Positions 29,652 through 41,435 of a stretch of 64,000 bases of DNA are shown here, piece by piece. The DNA is taken from contig CM070615.1 in the NCBI GenBank assembly GCA_036346395.1, positions 5,957,534-6,021,533 on the forward strand, in the 5' to 3' direction. Numbering within the stretch: the stretch's first letter is position 1; each line of letters opens with the position of its first letter. This DNA is from Hsuehochloa calcarea (Eukaryota > Streptophyta > Magnoliopsida > Poales > Poaceae). A program made the position numbers and the translations under genes. The notes under the pieces are model-generated. The model was not told the origin of the DNA, searched no databases, and saw only the letters and a list, made by a program, of their open reading frames with translations.

Positions 29652-31037
29652 ATGGCAACTAGAGATTTAGTGCACCTAGGTGAAGCACCTCTATTTGATG
29701 GCACAAATTATGCTAATTGGAAAATCCGCATGTCTTGTTATTTTAGAGCCATGAGTCCAAAAATATGGCGGATTGTAGATGTTGGCTTTTCTCCTCCATT
29801 GGATCATCTTGCTCCAACAATTGAGGAAGAGAAAAGCTTACATCTCGACGCTCAAGCAATTAACGGTTTATTTAGTGCTTTGAGTGTAGAGATGTTTGAT
29901 GAAGTGTGCAATCTTGAGAGCGCTCATGCTATGTGGACACTTTTTCAAGATAAATATGAAATGTCCACACCTACTAGTGATGATTGCACACAGGAGTGGA
30001 CATCGGAAGAAGAATGTTCAACTTCTAGCTCCGATAATGATGAGTCCACAACTCCCTCCACATCAACTCAATGCTTCATGGCTAAAGGTAATGATGAGGT
30101 AAACGAAAATGAAGAACCCACCTATGATGAGTTGATGGAAATGTTAGAAGACTTAAATGAATATCTTGGCAAGGAGAAGTCAAAATTCAAAGTCTTGAAG
30201 AAAGAATTTCTTTCTCTCAAGGATTCTTATGAAGAGCTAAAAGAAGCTCATGAGACTCTCCTTCTCAAGGATCTTAATAAGTCCAAGGTGGATATAGGCA
30301 TTACATGCAAATTATTAGATGATATGCCATGCATAGTTCCTACCTCATGCATTTCATCTAAGATTAGTGTATCCACCTCATGTGAGGATTTAATTGATAT
30401 GCCTTGTTGCTCTAAAATGGATACTCCTATTTCCTCGATATCTTGCAAGACTAACATTGTAGAGGAAAACAAGGAGCTCAAGGCCCAAGTCAACAAATTA
30501 AAGAATGACTTGGAAAGAGGTCTAAAAGGGAAGGCCACTCTTGACGATATATTGAGCAAGCAAAGACGCTTGCAAGATAAGAGTGGAATTGGCTTCACTC
30601 CTAAGAAAAAGGAGAATAGCAAGACAAGGCACAATGCAAGACACACGAAGAATGTCAAGTGCCATGGATGCAATGGAAAGGGCCACTTCGCCTCCGTGTG
30701 CCCAAACAAAGTGAATGACAAGAAATTGTCATCAAAGAAGAGGCAAACCGGCAAGGAGCAAGTAAAGAAGGTAAAAGACGAATACAAACTTCGAACTTGC
30801 TACAATTGCCGGGAAAAGGGACATATGAGTAAGGATTGTCCCAAAGGTATCACTCCTAAGCCCATTATTTATAATGATCAATATTTGCTTAGGAAGGATA
30901 TTAATGGCAATGTGTTTGCTAGAATAGTTAGTACACATAAAACTAATGCTAGGGCCATTTGGGTGCCCAAATCTATTGTGACTAACATTCGTGGACCCAA
31001 CCTAGTTTTGGGTACCAAAATGCGCTTAAATGCTTAA
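29652..31037 (+). CDS. Retrotransposon Gag polyprotein, 461 residues
   Basis: The frame is intact from an ATG 57 bp after the LTR to a TAA. The N-terminus (MATRDLVHLGEAPLFDGTNY, then ANWKIRMSCYF) is the DUF4219/UBN2-type start of copia Gag. An acidic Ser-rich spacer and a lysine-rich coiled region (residues about 150-300) follow. Two CCHC zinc knuckles come next: CHGCNGKGHFASVC (about residues 337-350) and CYNCREKGHMSKDC (about 379-392). The protein would coat and package element RNA. The frame stops just after a motif (IWVPKSIVTNIRGPN) that in related elements leads into the protease, so protease and pol have been lost. Expression would be from the 5' LTR. Confidence 0.85.
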   Translation: MATRDLVHLGEAPLFDGTNYANWKIRMSCYFRAMSPKIWRIVDVGFSPPLDHLAPTIEEEKSLHLDAQAINGLFSALSVEMFDEVCNLESAHAMWTLFQDKYEMSTPTSDDCTQEWTSEEECSTSSSDNDESTTPSTSTQCFMAKGNDEVNENEEPTYDELMEMLEDLNEYLGKEKSKFKVLKKEFLSLKDSYEELKEAHETLLLKDLNKSKVDIGITCKLLDDMPCIVPTSCISSKISVSTSCEDLIDMPCCSKMDTPISSISCKTNIVEENKELKAQVNKLKNDLERGLKGKATLDDILSKQRRLQDKSGIGFTPKKKENSKTRHNARHTKNVKCHGCNGKGHFASVCPNKVNDKKLSSKKRQTGKEQVKKVKDEYKLRTCYNCREKGHMSKDCPKGITPKPIIYNDQYLLRKDINGNVFARIVSTHKTNARAIWVPKSIVTNIRGPNLVLGTKMRLNA

Positions 31038-32785
31038 TAGGTACTTGGAGAGGCATTGGAGACTTGGCTTATTCATATAAAGATGGATGTCATTATATAT
31101 CAAAGTGGAGCCAAGTTTGAGGATAATCATTTCACATCAAGAACCAATGCCATCTCGGTAACAAGTATTTACATTGAAGTATCTAGCCCCTTATGCCATG
31201 TGTAGGTTGCATTTCATGAAAATCCTTTTAAAAGGGGTGTTCTTGCTCTATGTTCATTTTTAATATCTTGAGCAAGTTGGTGTGGCACATTAAGGGGGAG
31301 TGCTAAATCATAGTCATGTATTTCACATCCCTAAGTGTGCCCAAATAAATTAAGTGCTAGTATTGTTTTTCAAAAATAAGCCTTTTTAGCCAAAAAGTCA
31401 AAAATTTCATAATTATTAGTATTTCTTTGAAAAACTAGTTGCAAAAATGTGTACAAATGCTTTTCAAAGATTTAACAAAGGTTTTGGCTTTAGAAAAACC
31501 TATTTTAAGTGAAAATGAGTTTATCTTACATTATGGTATCTTGTTTTTGACATAAACTAGATTTTTGTGTAAAATCTATTCTAAAAGGAATTTGAAAATC
31601 TTGACAAAAGAAAAATCCTAGAGTTGGTTATTCTAAACATTTTTGGTATTCAAAAGATTTCCAAAAGACCAACCTAGAAAAAGTTATTTGATTTTGAAAT
31701 TCGTTCAAAATCCTACTTTGACCTAAGTGGTCACTTTCTAGCACTTAAGTGAGTTTTTCCATATGAACCAAAATTATTCATATGAAAAGGTTCAAAATGG
31801 TATTTATGACTCATACACAAAATTGGATGCTTTAAAATCAACAAAATGTTTTCTTTGAGTTGTTTTGATTAATTTCATGAAAATGAGGCTTCATTTGCAA
31901 AATCAAAGCTAAATTCATAAAAATTATTTTCTTGGATAGACATTAGTCTTTTTAATGTACAATGATCCTGAATGATATTTATTTGAGTGCAAAACTAGGG
32001 ATCATTTGCATAAAAATCAAATTCCAAGATCTTTCCTGAAGTGTCAGGATAATCGGAACTTCCGGCCTTCTAGGTGCGGAACTTCCGTTTTTCCGGAACT
32101 TCCGCCGTTGTATTGCGGAGCTTCCGTTTTCAGCTCTCTTCCGAAGCATCAGGAAAATCGGAGCTTCCGCACTCCAGCGCGAACTTCATTGTCCGAACTT
32201 CCGCCTTTGAAATGCGGAACTTCCGCTTCCCGGTAGCTGAGAGACTTTAATGCACTGCGGTTCCTCCGTTTTATCTCTCTCCCTCCAGCCGCAGTCTCTT
32301 CTCTCCCGAGCCCCCTCTCTTCTCTCCAAGTCTCCACCGAAACTCTTTGATCCCTCTTCGGTTTTTCTTCAAATCTCAACCGACCAATTGCTTCTCCAGG
32401 GTTCAATCACTCCATTCCTCAAGGTATTTCCAATCCCCTTTGGATCTATGCCTCTCATGAACCCTAGGTTTGAGTTTTTGGGGGAAAATAAAATGTGGAT
32501 GAAATCTGTGATAGATTCTTGGGCAAACTAGTTTATTCAGTATTGTATGATGTTTATGCATCGTTTCCATGGACTCAATCCATCAAAATACTGAAAAATC
32601 AAAATTTATCATTGCCCTAGAGTCGGCCCAGGAAAATCGGAACTTCCGCTGTTAAGAGCGCGGAACTTCCGCTTGCGGTAGTTCCGGCGTTAAACTTGCG
32701 GAGCTTCCGATTGTCCTGACAGAAACAGAAAATCACATGTTCATTTGATTCAAACTTTGACATTCCATTCATTGTTGTTCTTGAA
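31038..32785. other. Non-coding spacer with dyads and PPT-like tracts
   Basis: AT-rich sequence without a supported gene. It includes an AAGGGGGAGTG tract (about 31292) resembling the polypurine tract. Two blocks of CGGAACTTCCG-type palindromes occur (32040-32230 and 32635-32715). Between them lies a pyrimidine-rich stretch (32265-32400) that could be an old leader or promoter. Confidence 0.6.
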
Positions 32786-32935
32786 GATGCCTAGGATGAA
32801 GATGTCACCCCAAGCACTATTCGGATCTTTGGAGCATCTTCTTCAAGAAATGAGGAAGAATCGATAATTCAGATCGAAAGAAAGTGGATCAGAGAAGAAT
32901 CGAGTATGAATCGATGAGGAACTAGGAGAACCTAA

Positions 32936-33991
32936 GAGATTGAAATTGATCTTAAAGGACTTACAGCAGACGACTACACTATTCTTAGGGATAAAGATCA
33001 ATACTCACTTCCGAAAAAAGATGATGACCCTCGTTTTCATACCAAATTTCAAAGGCAAGTTTATGATCTCTTTTATGGACCAAACAAACCATTCGCTGAT
33101 CACAAGTACATCAATTGGTCCTACCTCAATGGACTTGACAGATATGAGGGTACATACAGGCTCTTTCAGCGAGCCGGGATTCATAACTTTGTGGCAATAA
33201 AATGCAATTATAGTGATGAGATCATCCGTCAGTTCTATGCCACAGTATGCATTCCTCCAGATTTTTCTCAGCTCACCTGGATGACAGGAACTGTGAGGTA
33301 TTCTTGCACAAAGCGAGCTTTTGAACATGCATTGAATATCCAGTCAAGCGAATATGAGAAAATCTATGATGGAACAGTTCTCCCTCTTTCTGCCTGGACT
33401 GAATTTTATGACACCACTCAAAGATTTGTCCCTGGTAAGATCACAGGACTTCTTCCTATTCCCAGCTTGGTAAATAGGATCATTAACCATACCATGTTAC
33501 CAAAGAGTGGGAATTATGATGCTATTAGAGGACATGTTTGGAATATATTGGAATGCATCATGCATGGAAGAAAGTTTGATGTTGTGGATGTTATTATAAG
33601 GGAGATAGCAGGAACAAAGAATGATCGAGTCAAACGGATAAACTTTGCACCTTACATTATGGCTTTGATCGTTAAACAAACTGGATATAATGGAGCTTTA
33701 CCTTCAGCACATAAAGCCTATAAACCAAGAGAAGGTCCTCCAATCCCTGCCAATCTTAGGCGTGCTCGTGAAGTACTGGTTGCACCTCCTGCTGCTGCTG
33801 CTGCTCCTCCACAAGGTATAGCCACTATGGATCAGATTTATGCCACCTTGTTGGAGATGAGGGCATCCCAGGATACCTTCCAGGAGGCGACCACTTCTAG
33901 ACTGGATGCGTTTGAGGCAGCCACCTTTGCCAGATTGGATGCTTTCCAGGAGGCGACCACTTCGGCTCGACGCCCACTCGGCCAACCTTGA
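32936..33991 (+). pseudogene. Second ORF with plant-transposon (Transposase_32-like) domain
   Basis: One frame is open from 32936 to 33991, but its first ATG is at 33191. Upstream the same frame continues as coding-like sequence (NEEESIIQIERKW) broken by TGA and TAA, so two stops or missed splicing spoil the 5' end. The motifs FYATVCIPPDFSQLTWMTG (about 33233-33289) and CTKRAFEHALNI match the domain of putative plant transposon proteins found in many grass retroelements (Pfam Transposase_32, assigned from memory). An Ala/Pro-rich linker and a coiled region with repeated TSRLDAFEAATFARLDAF follow. The function is unknown. It is encoded sense to Gag, where pol would be. Confidence 0.65.
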
Positions 33992-34987
33992 CGCGCTTTC
34001 GGCCCAGTTCGCGAACAGTTTCCTCCACCAGTTCACTTTGGACGGCGTCGCTTTCGCTCTCCTCCTGGCGGTCCTCCTGCTGCTCCTCCAGTCGATCATC
34101 CTCAAGACCCTCCTGCTGAGTAGTAGCCATTTGTTCTATTTAGGTCATTAGACCTTGTATGCAAAAATTGTAATATCTTATGACTACCTGGCTGTTTGAC
34201 TCTTATTGTGGCTATGCTATCTTTTGGTACTCTGTGTGAGAACATGTTTTTTATGTCATGATCTATGTTTGCATGAGATATGGATGAGATGTGATTATAA
34301 ATGAATATTTTTTTGTGGCTGATTATATCTTTTCATCTCCTGTCGTGGATGTCCCTCTTTACAAGAGAAATTCTGTCAAAATTTTCATGGAAATCTCTCA
34401 CAAGCATTGTTCTTTATGTTCTCTCAACATAGCTTGTAAAAATTGTTAAAAAGAGAGGTTATCTATATTTCTTTTCAAAGGGGAGGTTAGTTGAATATGT
34501 TTCAACTATCATTTCAAGTGGTTCTCAAATATTTTGATTTACAACGGGAGAATGTGATGATCAATAGGTATGTAACCTATCCTTGTTTCTCCTCTCATAT
34601 CTTGAGAACAAAATTCCCCCTTGGTCATATAAGTTCAATTCATACTTTTTGTGACCTACCTCATTGTTTTTGCAAGTGGTATTGATTTGCAAATACTCCT
34701 TTTGGCTAAGATTTGTCTTGTGTTTTTGGGTGATTTATGCCAAAAGGGGGAGAATGTTTTTTATCAATATTGTTCATTTGGATGTTTGATTCGTTTAGAC
34801 ATGCCAAAAGAGGGAAAATGTATGCATTAGATGTGTAAGGGGGAGAATGTGTTCATATGCATTTTGTTCAATGCTTTATGTTTCACCTCATATGATGCAT
34901 AGACATAGTTCATTAGTTTAAAATTCTTTTCTTATGTCTATGAATATCCAAATGTTGTTATTGATAATGGATTTGTCATCAATCACC

Positions 34988-35001
34988 AAAAAGGGGGAGA
35001 T
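34988..35001 (+). promoter_or_regulatory. Polypurine tract before the 3' LTR
   Basis: AAAAAGGGGGAGAT abuts the 3' LTR. Similar AAGGGGGAGAA tracts precede it at about 34744 and 34837, as in SIRE-type elements that carry several such tracts. Confidence 0.85.
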
Positions 35002-37711
35002 TGAAAGATCTAGACCCGCCATTATGAGTTAATGGATTGTTTTGGTGATTAATGACAAATCCAAATATGAGACTAACTCTTTTATCAAGTATTATCTTTG
35101 TGTAGTCTCATTTGGATATAAAGGTGAAACACAACGAGGTATGCAATCGACATCTCAATTTATATAATGTTGCATTTCTGATCCAAAATATAGGATTGAA
35201 CTCAACCTTAAGTTAAACTTGAATATGTGCATATGACCTCATTACACATTTGTGTATGCACACATTTAGGGGGAGTTTTATCCTATACTTTGTGGTTTCA
35301 TTAGTATTGATCCATATTCCATTTTCCATATATACTAAGGATCTTTACGTTGAAACAAAACCTTTGAGTATACAAAACTTGTGTAGTTCAGTATATACTC
35401 ATGTTATGAGTATATAGAACTTGTGTAGTTCTTGTATACTCATGTTAGAGTATATATAACTTGTGTAGTTTATATACTCAATTGTTCTCTCATTTATCAT
35501 CATTAAATTTATGAGAATTTAAGTGGTTATCATCAATTACCAAATAGGGAAAGATTGAGGTATCTTGTCCCACCATTATGAGTTAATGGTATGATGTGGT
35601 AATTAATGATGATCACATTGTGGAACTAACTTTTCCATGAGTTGGATATATAGGTTATGTTCGGGGTGATGAAGACTTGGGATGATCATGAGTTGATCAT
35701 CAAGTCAAGAGCTTGGTGTATATGATGCATCATGAGTTGATGCTTATCAAGAAGAAATGATCATGAGTTGATCATCAAGACAAGAGAAGACCAATCATCA
35801 TGTGTTGATGGAGGTCAAGTGAAGGAATGCATCATGCGTTGATGCATGTGAAGAATCGGATGAAGAAATCATCATGTGTTGATGATGATCAAGACAATAT
35901 CCGGAGTGAAGAAATCATCATGTGTTGATGATGATCAAGACAATATCCGAAGTGAAGAAATCATCATGAGTTGATGATTGTCAAAGTCAAGGACCGGACT
36001 TAAAGTGTTGATGTCGTCATCAATCTTCAAGAAGATGCAAGGCAAAGGTATGACTAGCTAGGGCTAAGGATGTGTTCCTAGTCTTTTACCGGTCTCGGTG
36101 TTTGGTTGATAGACCGGATTGCTAGTATAGGTTTGCCGTACTATTAAGAGGGATCTTGACTAGTAGTTTGAGTTAGTCATGTGTTGATAGCTCATTATAT
36201 TTGCTCTAGCTCATCTATGCATGGAGCTATTATTTGCGAATGTGTTTTGCAAATAGCCGATGCTCATGCATTCAACCCTTGTAGCATGTGACTTAAGTTT
36301 GCAAATGCGTTTTGCAAATGGTGTAAGTCCATGTACCTTTTTCCTTGTGGTATGATTCCAAAAGTTGGCAAATGTGTTTTGCAACTTGTTGGGAATCTTG
36401 CTTGTGACCCTTGTTGGCATGGCTTGTCAATTAGCAAATGTGTTTTGCAATTGAAGTTGTTGAAAAGCCATTTCGATTTACATCAGAAAATCGGAAGTTC
36501 CGGGCTCTTCGGCGGAAGTTCCGCACCGGACGGTCCGATTTTCCGCGCTTGATTTTTCCGAGAGCGGCGGTTTAGGGACTTAGCCGATTTTCCAAGTGCG
36601 GAAGTTCCGCGTGTTAATAGCGGAATTTCCGATTAATCGGATGCTCAAATCCGCGGTTGGTTTTTCCAGAGAAGCACCATTTTGGGGACTTAGCCAAAAT
36701 TCAATGTGCGGTAGTTCCGCTATGTGTTGAGCGGAACTTCCGAAGAATCGGAACTTCCGATATTTAGTTGGCGGTAGTTCCGCACTAAAAATCAAACGGC
36801 TAGTTTCTCGTCGACATAGCCGCTGCGGTGCCTTTTCTCTCTCTCGGTAGTTCCGCCTTTGTACGGCGGAACTTCGATTGTCCTGATTTTTCGGGGTTTG
36901 TCTCCCAACGGCTAGTTTTTGTGTGTGGGCTATATATAGCCACCTTGGCCGGTTGGGGAGGTCAGTAGTTGCTAAGAACTATTGTGAACTCTTTGTGAGC
37001 CTCTTGAGCTAAGAGCAAACCTCTATTCTCTTTTGTGCATGTGTTGCACTTGGTGAGATTAGAGAGTAAACCCTAAGTGCATGTGTTGCCTTAGGTAGTG
37101 GATTGTGTATCCACGTGAGCGTTGACACTTGATTAGTTCAAGTGAAAGTTTGGATTTGTTACTCTTGGTGTTTGCCGACACCTAGACGGCGTGGAGGCGT
37201 CGTGCTCGGTGACCTTCTCAAGAAGCTTGTGAGAAGGCCCGACGGTTGTGAGTGGTTTGGTGCTCGCCATCTCCGGAGTGGAGGAAGAGCAACCATAGTT
37301 GAGCGAGGTGTTGGTTGGTTTGGAACCGGTCCAAGTGTTGGACTTACCTCGGAGGTGTGTGCTCATTTGAGGAGCCGGTCCAACGCGGGTTGGGCTTACC
37401 TCAACGTGGATTAGGGGAGACCGGCAAGTCTCCGAACACCACGGTAAAACATAATCGTGTCATCTTGTGTTTACTTGTGCTTTACTTTGAGCAATTTACA
37501 TTCTTGCTTTAATTGCTTATATATCTTGTATGATTGCTCTTATTGTATTATGTTCATATTGTCGGTGCACTTAGTTGAGCCTAGTTGATTTAGGTTTTAA
37601 TTGTGCAAAACCCATTCGCCATTAGCTTCCGCATTTATATATTGGTTTAGCCCGATAAAGTTTTTAAAACCGCCTATTCACCCCCCTCTAGTCGGCCACC
37701 TCGATCTTACA
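35002..37711 (+). repeat. 3' LTR of the 26875-37711 element
   Basis: A 2710-bp copy of 26875-29594. Differences are few and are mostly 1-2-base insertions or deletions, many in CC/GG runs. All four hairpin arrays are conserved. The ATGCA target duplication follows. Confidence 0.9.
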
Positions 37712-37716
37712 ATGCA

Positions 37717-38905
37717 CCAGTTCGGTCTGCGACAGCAGGTCCCAGCCCTAGGGGGCAACGGGTGCCACCGAACGTGCATGTGTAAGTTCACGCTTTACTT
37801 CTTTCGTACAACCTGAGTTACGTACTGACGAAACAGTTGTTTTGCCTTCTACAGGTACACTAGGAAGGGAGTACCTGCTGTTACATCCTGGGCGGATAAG
37901 ATGTTCTATTGGGTTGAGGGCTGGCTCAGCACCTACGGCGACATCGTCAAGTAGCATGCTCCCTACGACCTCGGGACGTACGAGGAGTACATAGAGTGGT
38001 ACGCCAGCCGGACGAGGGTTTGCTGCATCTAGGTCGTGGACAACCCACCACGACACAAGGTTGTGACATCCGACACGTACCCTACCCAGCCAAACTACGC
38101 ATTCCACCGCGTGGTACGTATTGAACGGTCCATACTTAATATTTAATTTGCAAGATTTAGCTTTCCAACTTGTTGACTACGTGTACAGGTGGATCTACAG
38201 TGGAAGATGCACGAGTTGGCAGCCTTCGTACGTCAGAGGACACTCGGGGAGCGGTTCAACATGACAACGTAGGACATCAGAGTTGTCATGGAGCAGTTCC
38301 TAGAGAAGATAAGGCAGGGGATCCAGATCGTGACCTATCGCACACCAAGGGACTGGTGGACCCACCAGTGCGTGGACGAGGATTTGAGCCATGGTGGTTC
38401 ACGGCCACGGACTCCTCACCCGGATGTGGCGAGCGGGTCCTCGTGGCACCATGGTGCGAGCACCTCGGTACAGTGGGTAGGTGAGCATAACACATTCACT
38501 TCCGCTTCTTTATTTCGAAACCCACTAGTTACTAATGACAATCTTGTCTTGCAGGTCCTGAGTTCCACCGTACACGGGGCAGGACTACGCGAAGCCGTCA
38601 TCGGCTACTTTCGTGCCACCAGGTATGACTACCTTGCTTGCTTGCGTAATGTCCTATTTCATGATTTTTGCCACGTTTACATGCCAAACGTAATGTCTCA
38701 CAGGTCGTACACCGCTTTGGGACGAGGCAGATTTGTCGCACGACGAGTCACACTCCGGGGACTACTACTTGGACCAGCGTGGCACCCAGGTCTCCGTGGG
38801 GGCTTCACAGCTGCACGGTGTGCCCGGACCGACCAAACCGATGTAGGACCCCCTCATGGCACCACCTCAGGCTACTTGCATCGGTCGGGTACCTCGGCAG
38901 CCTGA
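37717..38905 (+). pseudogene. Plant mobile domain gene, 3' part
   Basis: The PMD gene resumes directly after the LTR element. Blocks: HQFGLRQQVPALGG (37715-37760), then after an ACAG acceptor a segment with WADKMFYWVEGWLSTYGD and YEEYIEWYASRTRV (37855-38110), and LQWKMHELAAFVRQRTLGER (38192-38280). The order fits the second half of PMD proteins. In-frame TAG stops near 37953, 38032 and 38270 and frame changes show decay. The polarity and the uninterrupted junction across the insertion show it is one gene with 25323-26869. Confidence 0.65.
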
Positions 38906-39516
38906 CCCTCTGACGTACTCGCACTAGCGCTCGCAGCTGCCCCGGATGAGGCCAGGGGCGACACACAGGGTATGCCCCAAGAGGGGCTGCGAGTAGATAT
39001 CTGTTCATCTAAATATTAGTCATGCCATGTAAATATTAATTTCTGTACAACTATTATTATTCTAGTCTCGTGTTTCGATATTTCTTTCTTCCGTGCACAC
39101 CGCGACCACGTGAGGGAGTCCGCATCGGGACACCCCACACCACCCTATTTCTAGCCCTGAGTCCCCCACGCCACCTTTACAGACCGATATGACAACACAC
39201 TGTGATATTTACTTTTCAGTGTGACAAGACTACACACCGCCATGTGACCTTTTCAGAGTGACAAGACCGCACATCAGGACGATGTGACCCGACGAGGCAA
39301 ATTTGCTCAGCGATGTGACCCAACGAGTCTGCTTCCCACAAAGACATGATGTAACGCTGCCACACGATTCCTCCTCAGGACCGCTGACTCACGGGCGCGA
39401 ATTTCCTTCAACCGGATTACAATTCAGCCGCGTACGCAGGGCCGACTTGGCATATAAGTATTACCCCTTCCACGACGGGTTCTCCTGCATCAAGACTTTT
39501 ACACAATCTCGCTTAG
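38906..39516. other. MULE spacer between PMD and the small ORF
   Basis: Non-coding. It has CAATGTGACC-like repeats (39185-39350, several GATGTGACC and GTGACAAGAC copies). A possible TATA box (CATATAAGTATTACC, about 39450) lies about 65 bp before the ATG at 39517. Confidence 0.45.
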
Positions 39517-40229
39517 ATGGAGAACCAATGGGATGAGATCCGTGAATTCGCAAGGGGTGCTATGGCCCGGGACAAACAAATGGAGCGTGCAGAGGGCACC
39601 TCCGCGCAATGACACCCTCCCCCCTGTAGCAGCAACCCCTACCTGAACATTCCAACTGAGCATTCACTGCAACACCCGCCCAAGGGGGAGACGTCACCCA
39701 TCTGTTGGTGCAGGGACACATGCAACTTCTTCAAGTCCAAGGAGCGGCTCAGGCTGGGCATGTGTTATTGGGGTTATGTGAACTACTCCTAGGACTATCC
39801 CGACTGTTGTTGTGACTCAGGCCGCTATCGGTAGTCGGTAAGGACCGGTTACAATGTTTTTCCCTACCATTTCTCTTTCAAAGTACGCACTAACAACCTC
39901 TCCCATCTACTTGTAGTCCCCGGATCCGTTACATGACTACCACAAGTGGATCGACCAAGGGATCTACCCACGTGACCAGTGGTGTCTTGACTGTGAGGAG
40001 TTGGATGCTAAGAGGGACCGCGAGAGGAGGAGCGCCACAACAAAGAGCACAACGAGCGTATCCGGTGGGAGATGCAAGCTCATCTCGAGGTGTGCAGGCG
40101 CAGGGAGCGCGAGGCTCGCGAGAGGGGCGTGAGAGAAAGGGGGAAATAGCGGACAATGCCAAGGCAGCCGGCGAGGAGTGCTACACCAAGCTCGCTAGGA
40201 AGAAAAAATGGCCCCGGTCCACACAGTAG
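39517..40229 (+). pseudogene. Small MULE ORF with Cys-rich motif, decayed
   Basis: An ATG opens a short frame (MENQWDEIREFARGAMARDK) that is soon stopped. Continuing segments show a Cys-rich region (ICWCRDTCNFFKSKERLRLG then CYWGYVNYS, about 39698-39790), resembling a GRF-like zinc ribbon. After an intron-like gap there is DPLHDYHKWIDQGIYPRDQW (about 39922-39980) and a charged tail. Similar Cys-rich proteins accompany some grass MULEs; no precise function can be given. Stops and frame changes are present. Confidence 0.5.
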
Positions 40230-41435
40230 GTTAGGCCATTCCGTAGTAGTCCGCTGTCCAACCTTTCATGTTATTCATATCTCCTAAAGGCATGTGTACT
40301 TATATGGTTCAGATGCTTGTGTCGTAGTGTACCATAGTAGTAGCGAGGATGACTAAATCAATTAGCCGAACCATCACGCCATGTGACCACATGTAACATG
40401 CTTCTGTCTGCAGACTCATGTATTTTTGGTTCCTTGCCTCCCACTTTACCATCGGTCGATGGAGTAAATTTCCTAGTAATAAAAGTAAAAAACATGTAAA
40501 TATGAACAAAAGGGAGCAGTAAACAAGAGTAGTGAACTAGGAGTAAATATGAACAAAAGGGGGCAATAAATAAAAGAAAGCGTACAATTGAAATAGGGGA
40601 GGGAGAAGACAGAGGGACAAACTCCTTCGTCTACGCGCCTGTGATCATCATGGGGTCAACTGGCAACCTTGGCGCGCTCACCGTGGCCAAGTACGTGAAG
40701 GTCCTGCTGCCTTCTTCCTTCCAAAATTTGGTAAGGAAGAGAAAATTAACATTGCTATCCAGCAAACACACACCCAACTTCTTCCACTTCCAGTAGGAAA
40801 CGTAAGAGCAGGAGCAAGAGACCAAGTGCTGAAGAAAATAAGAGTGCAAAAATCTGCAGATTTATCTACGAGATTGGACCATCGTCATAGATAAAGAAGG
40901 AGATCAACAACTATGCATTTGAACAGGGTCTTGTAAGCAAAATCATGCATTTATCTGATATGAGCACGTTAGGAATAGGATAAACTCGCTTCAACAAAAA
41001 GAAATGACCTGGTTAATTTCATGCCAATTTGAATGCTATCACAAGAAGAAACAAATCAATCTATCAAAGCACTTCACTTGACAGAGTATTGCCTCTTGCA
41101 TAACATTTCTCATGTAAAAGCACTGCGTGTTGTTTCTTTATGTTCAGCCAATAATTTCAAGGAATTTTTCAAGGTACACCCAACTTATTTTAGGCCATCC
41201 ATTTAGGAAGATCCAATGGTTGATATTACTATTACAATGTAGGTGGTAATAGGTCTCCACTTACCATTCAGGGGTAATAAAGAATTTTACTGCATGTTAT
41301 GTAAGGAAACAAATGTGAATTTGGCATTACTATCACAACTACGACAAATCACACTGATATTACATAACATTAAGCAAAACATCATAACACTTAGTTTTTT
41401 ACAAATCAAAGTGATATTTCAAAGCTTTGGCAATC
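40230..41435. other. MULE central spacer
   Basis: AT-rich DNA between the convergent + and - genes of the MULE. I find no convincing coding region. A short frame near 40640-40720 has no motif I recognise. Confidence 0.45.

Larger units (their letters stand above)
26875..37711 (+). mobile_element. Non-autonomous LTR retrotransposon with long hairpin-rich LTRs
   Basis: LTRs: 26875-29594 (2720 bp) and 35002-37711 (2710 bp), starting TGAAAGATCTAGACC and ending CGATCTTACA. The perfect duplication ATGCA lies at 26870-26874 and 37712-37716. It has a tRNA-Met primer-binding site and a polypurine tract. The 5.4-kb interior encodes a two-knuckle Gag and a second ORF with a plant-transposon domain. No protease, integrase, reverse transcriptase or RNase H is present. 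Long LTRs, the PBS, repeated AAGGGGGAG tracts and the Gag type point to the SIRE/Maximus branch of Ty1-copia; that is inference. The LTRs are nearly identical, so it is among the younger insertions here. Confidence 0.9.
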
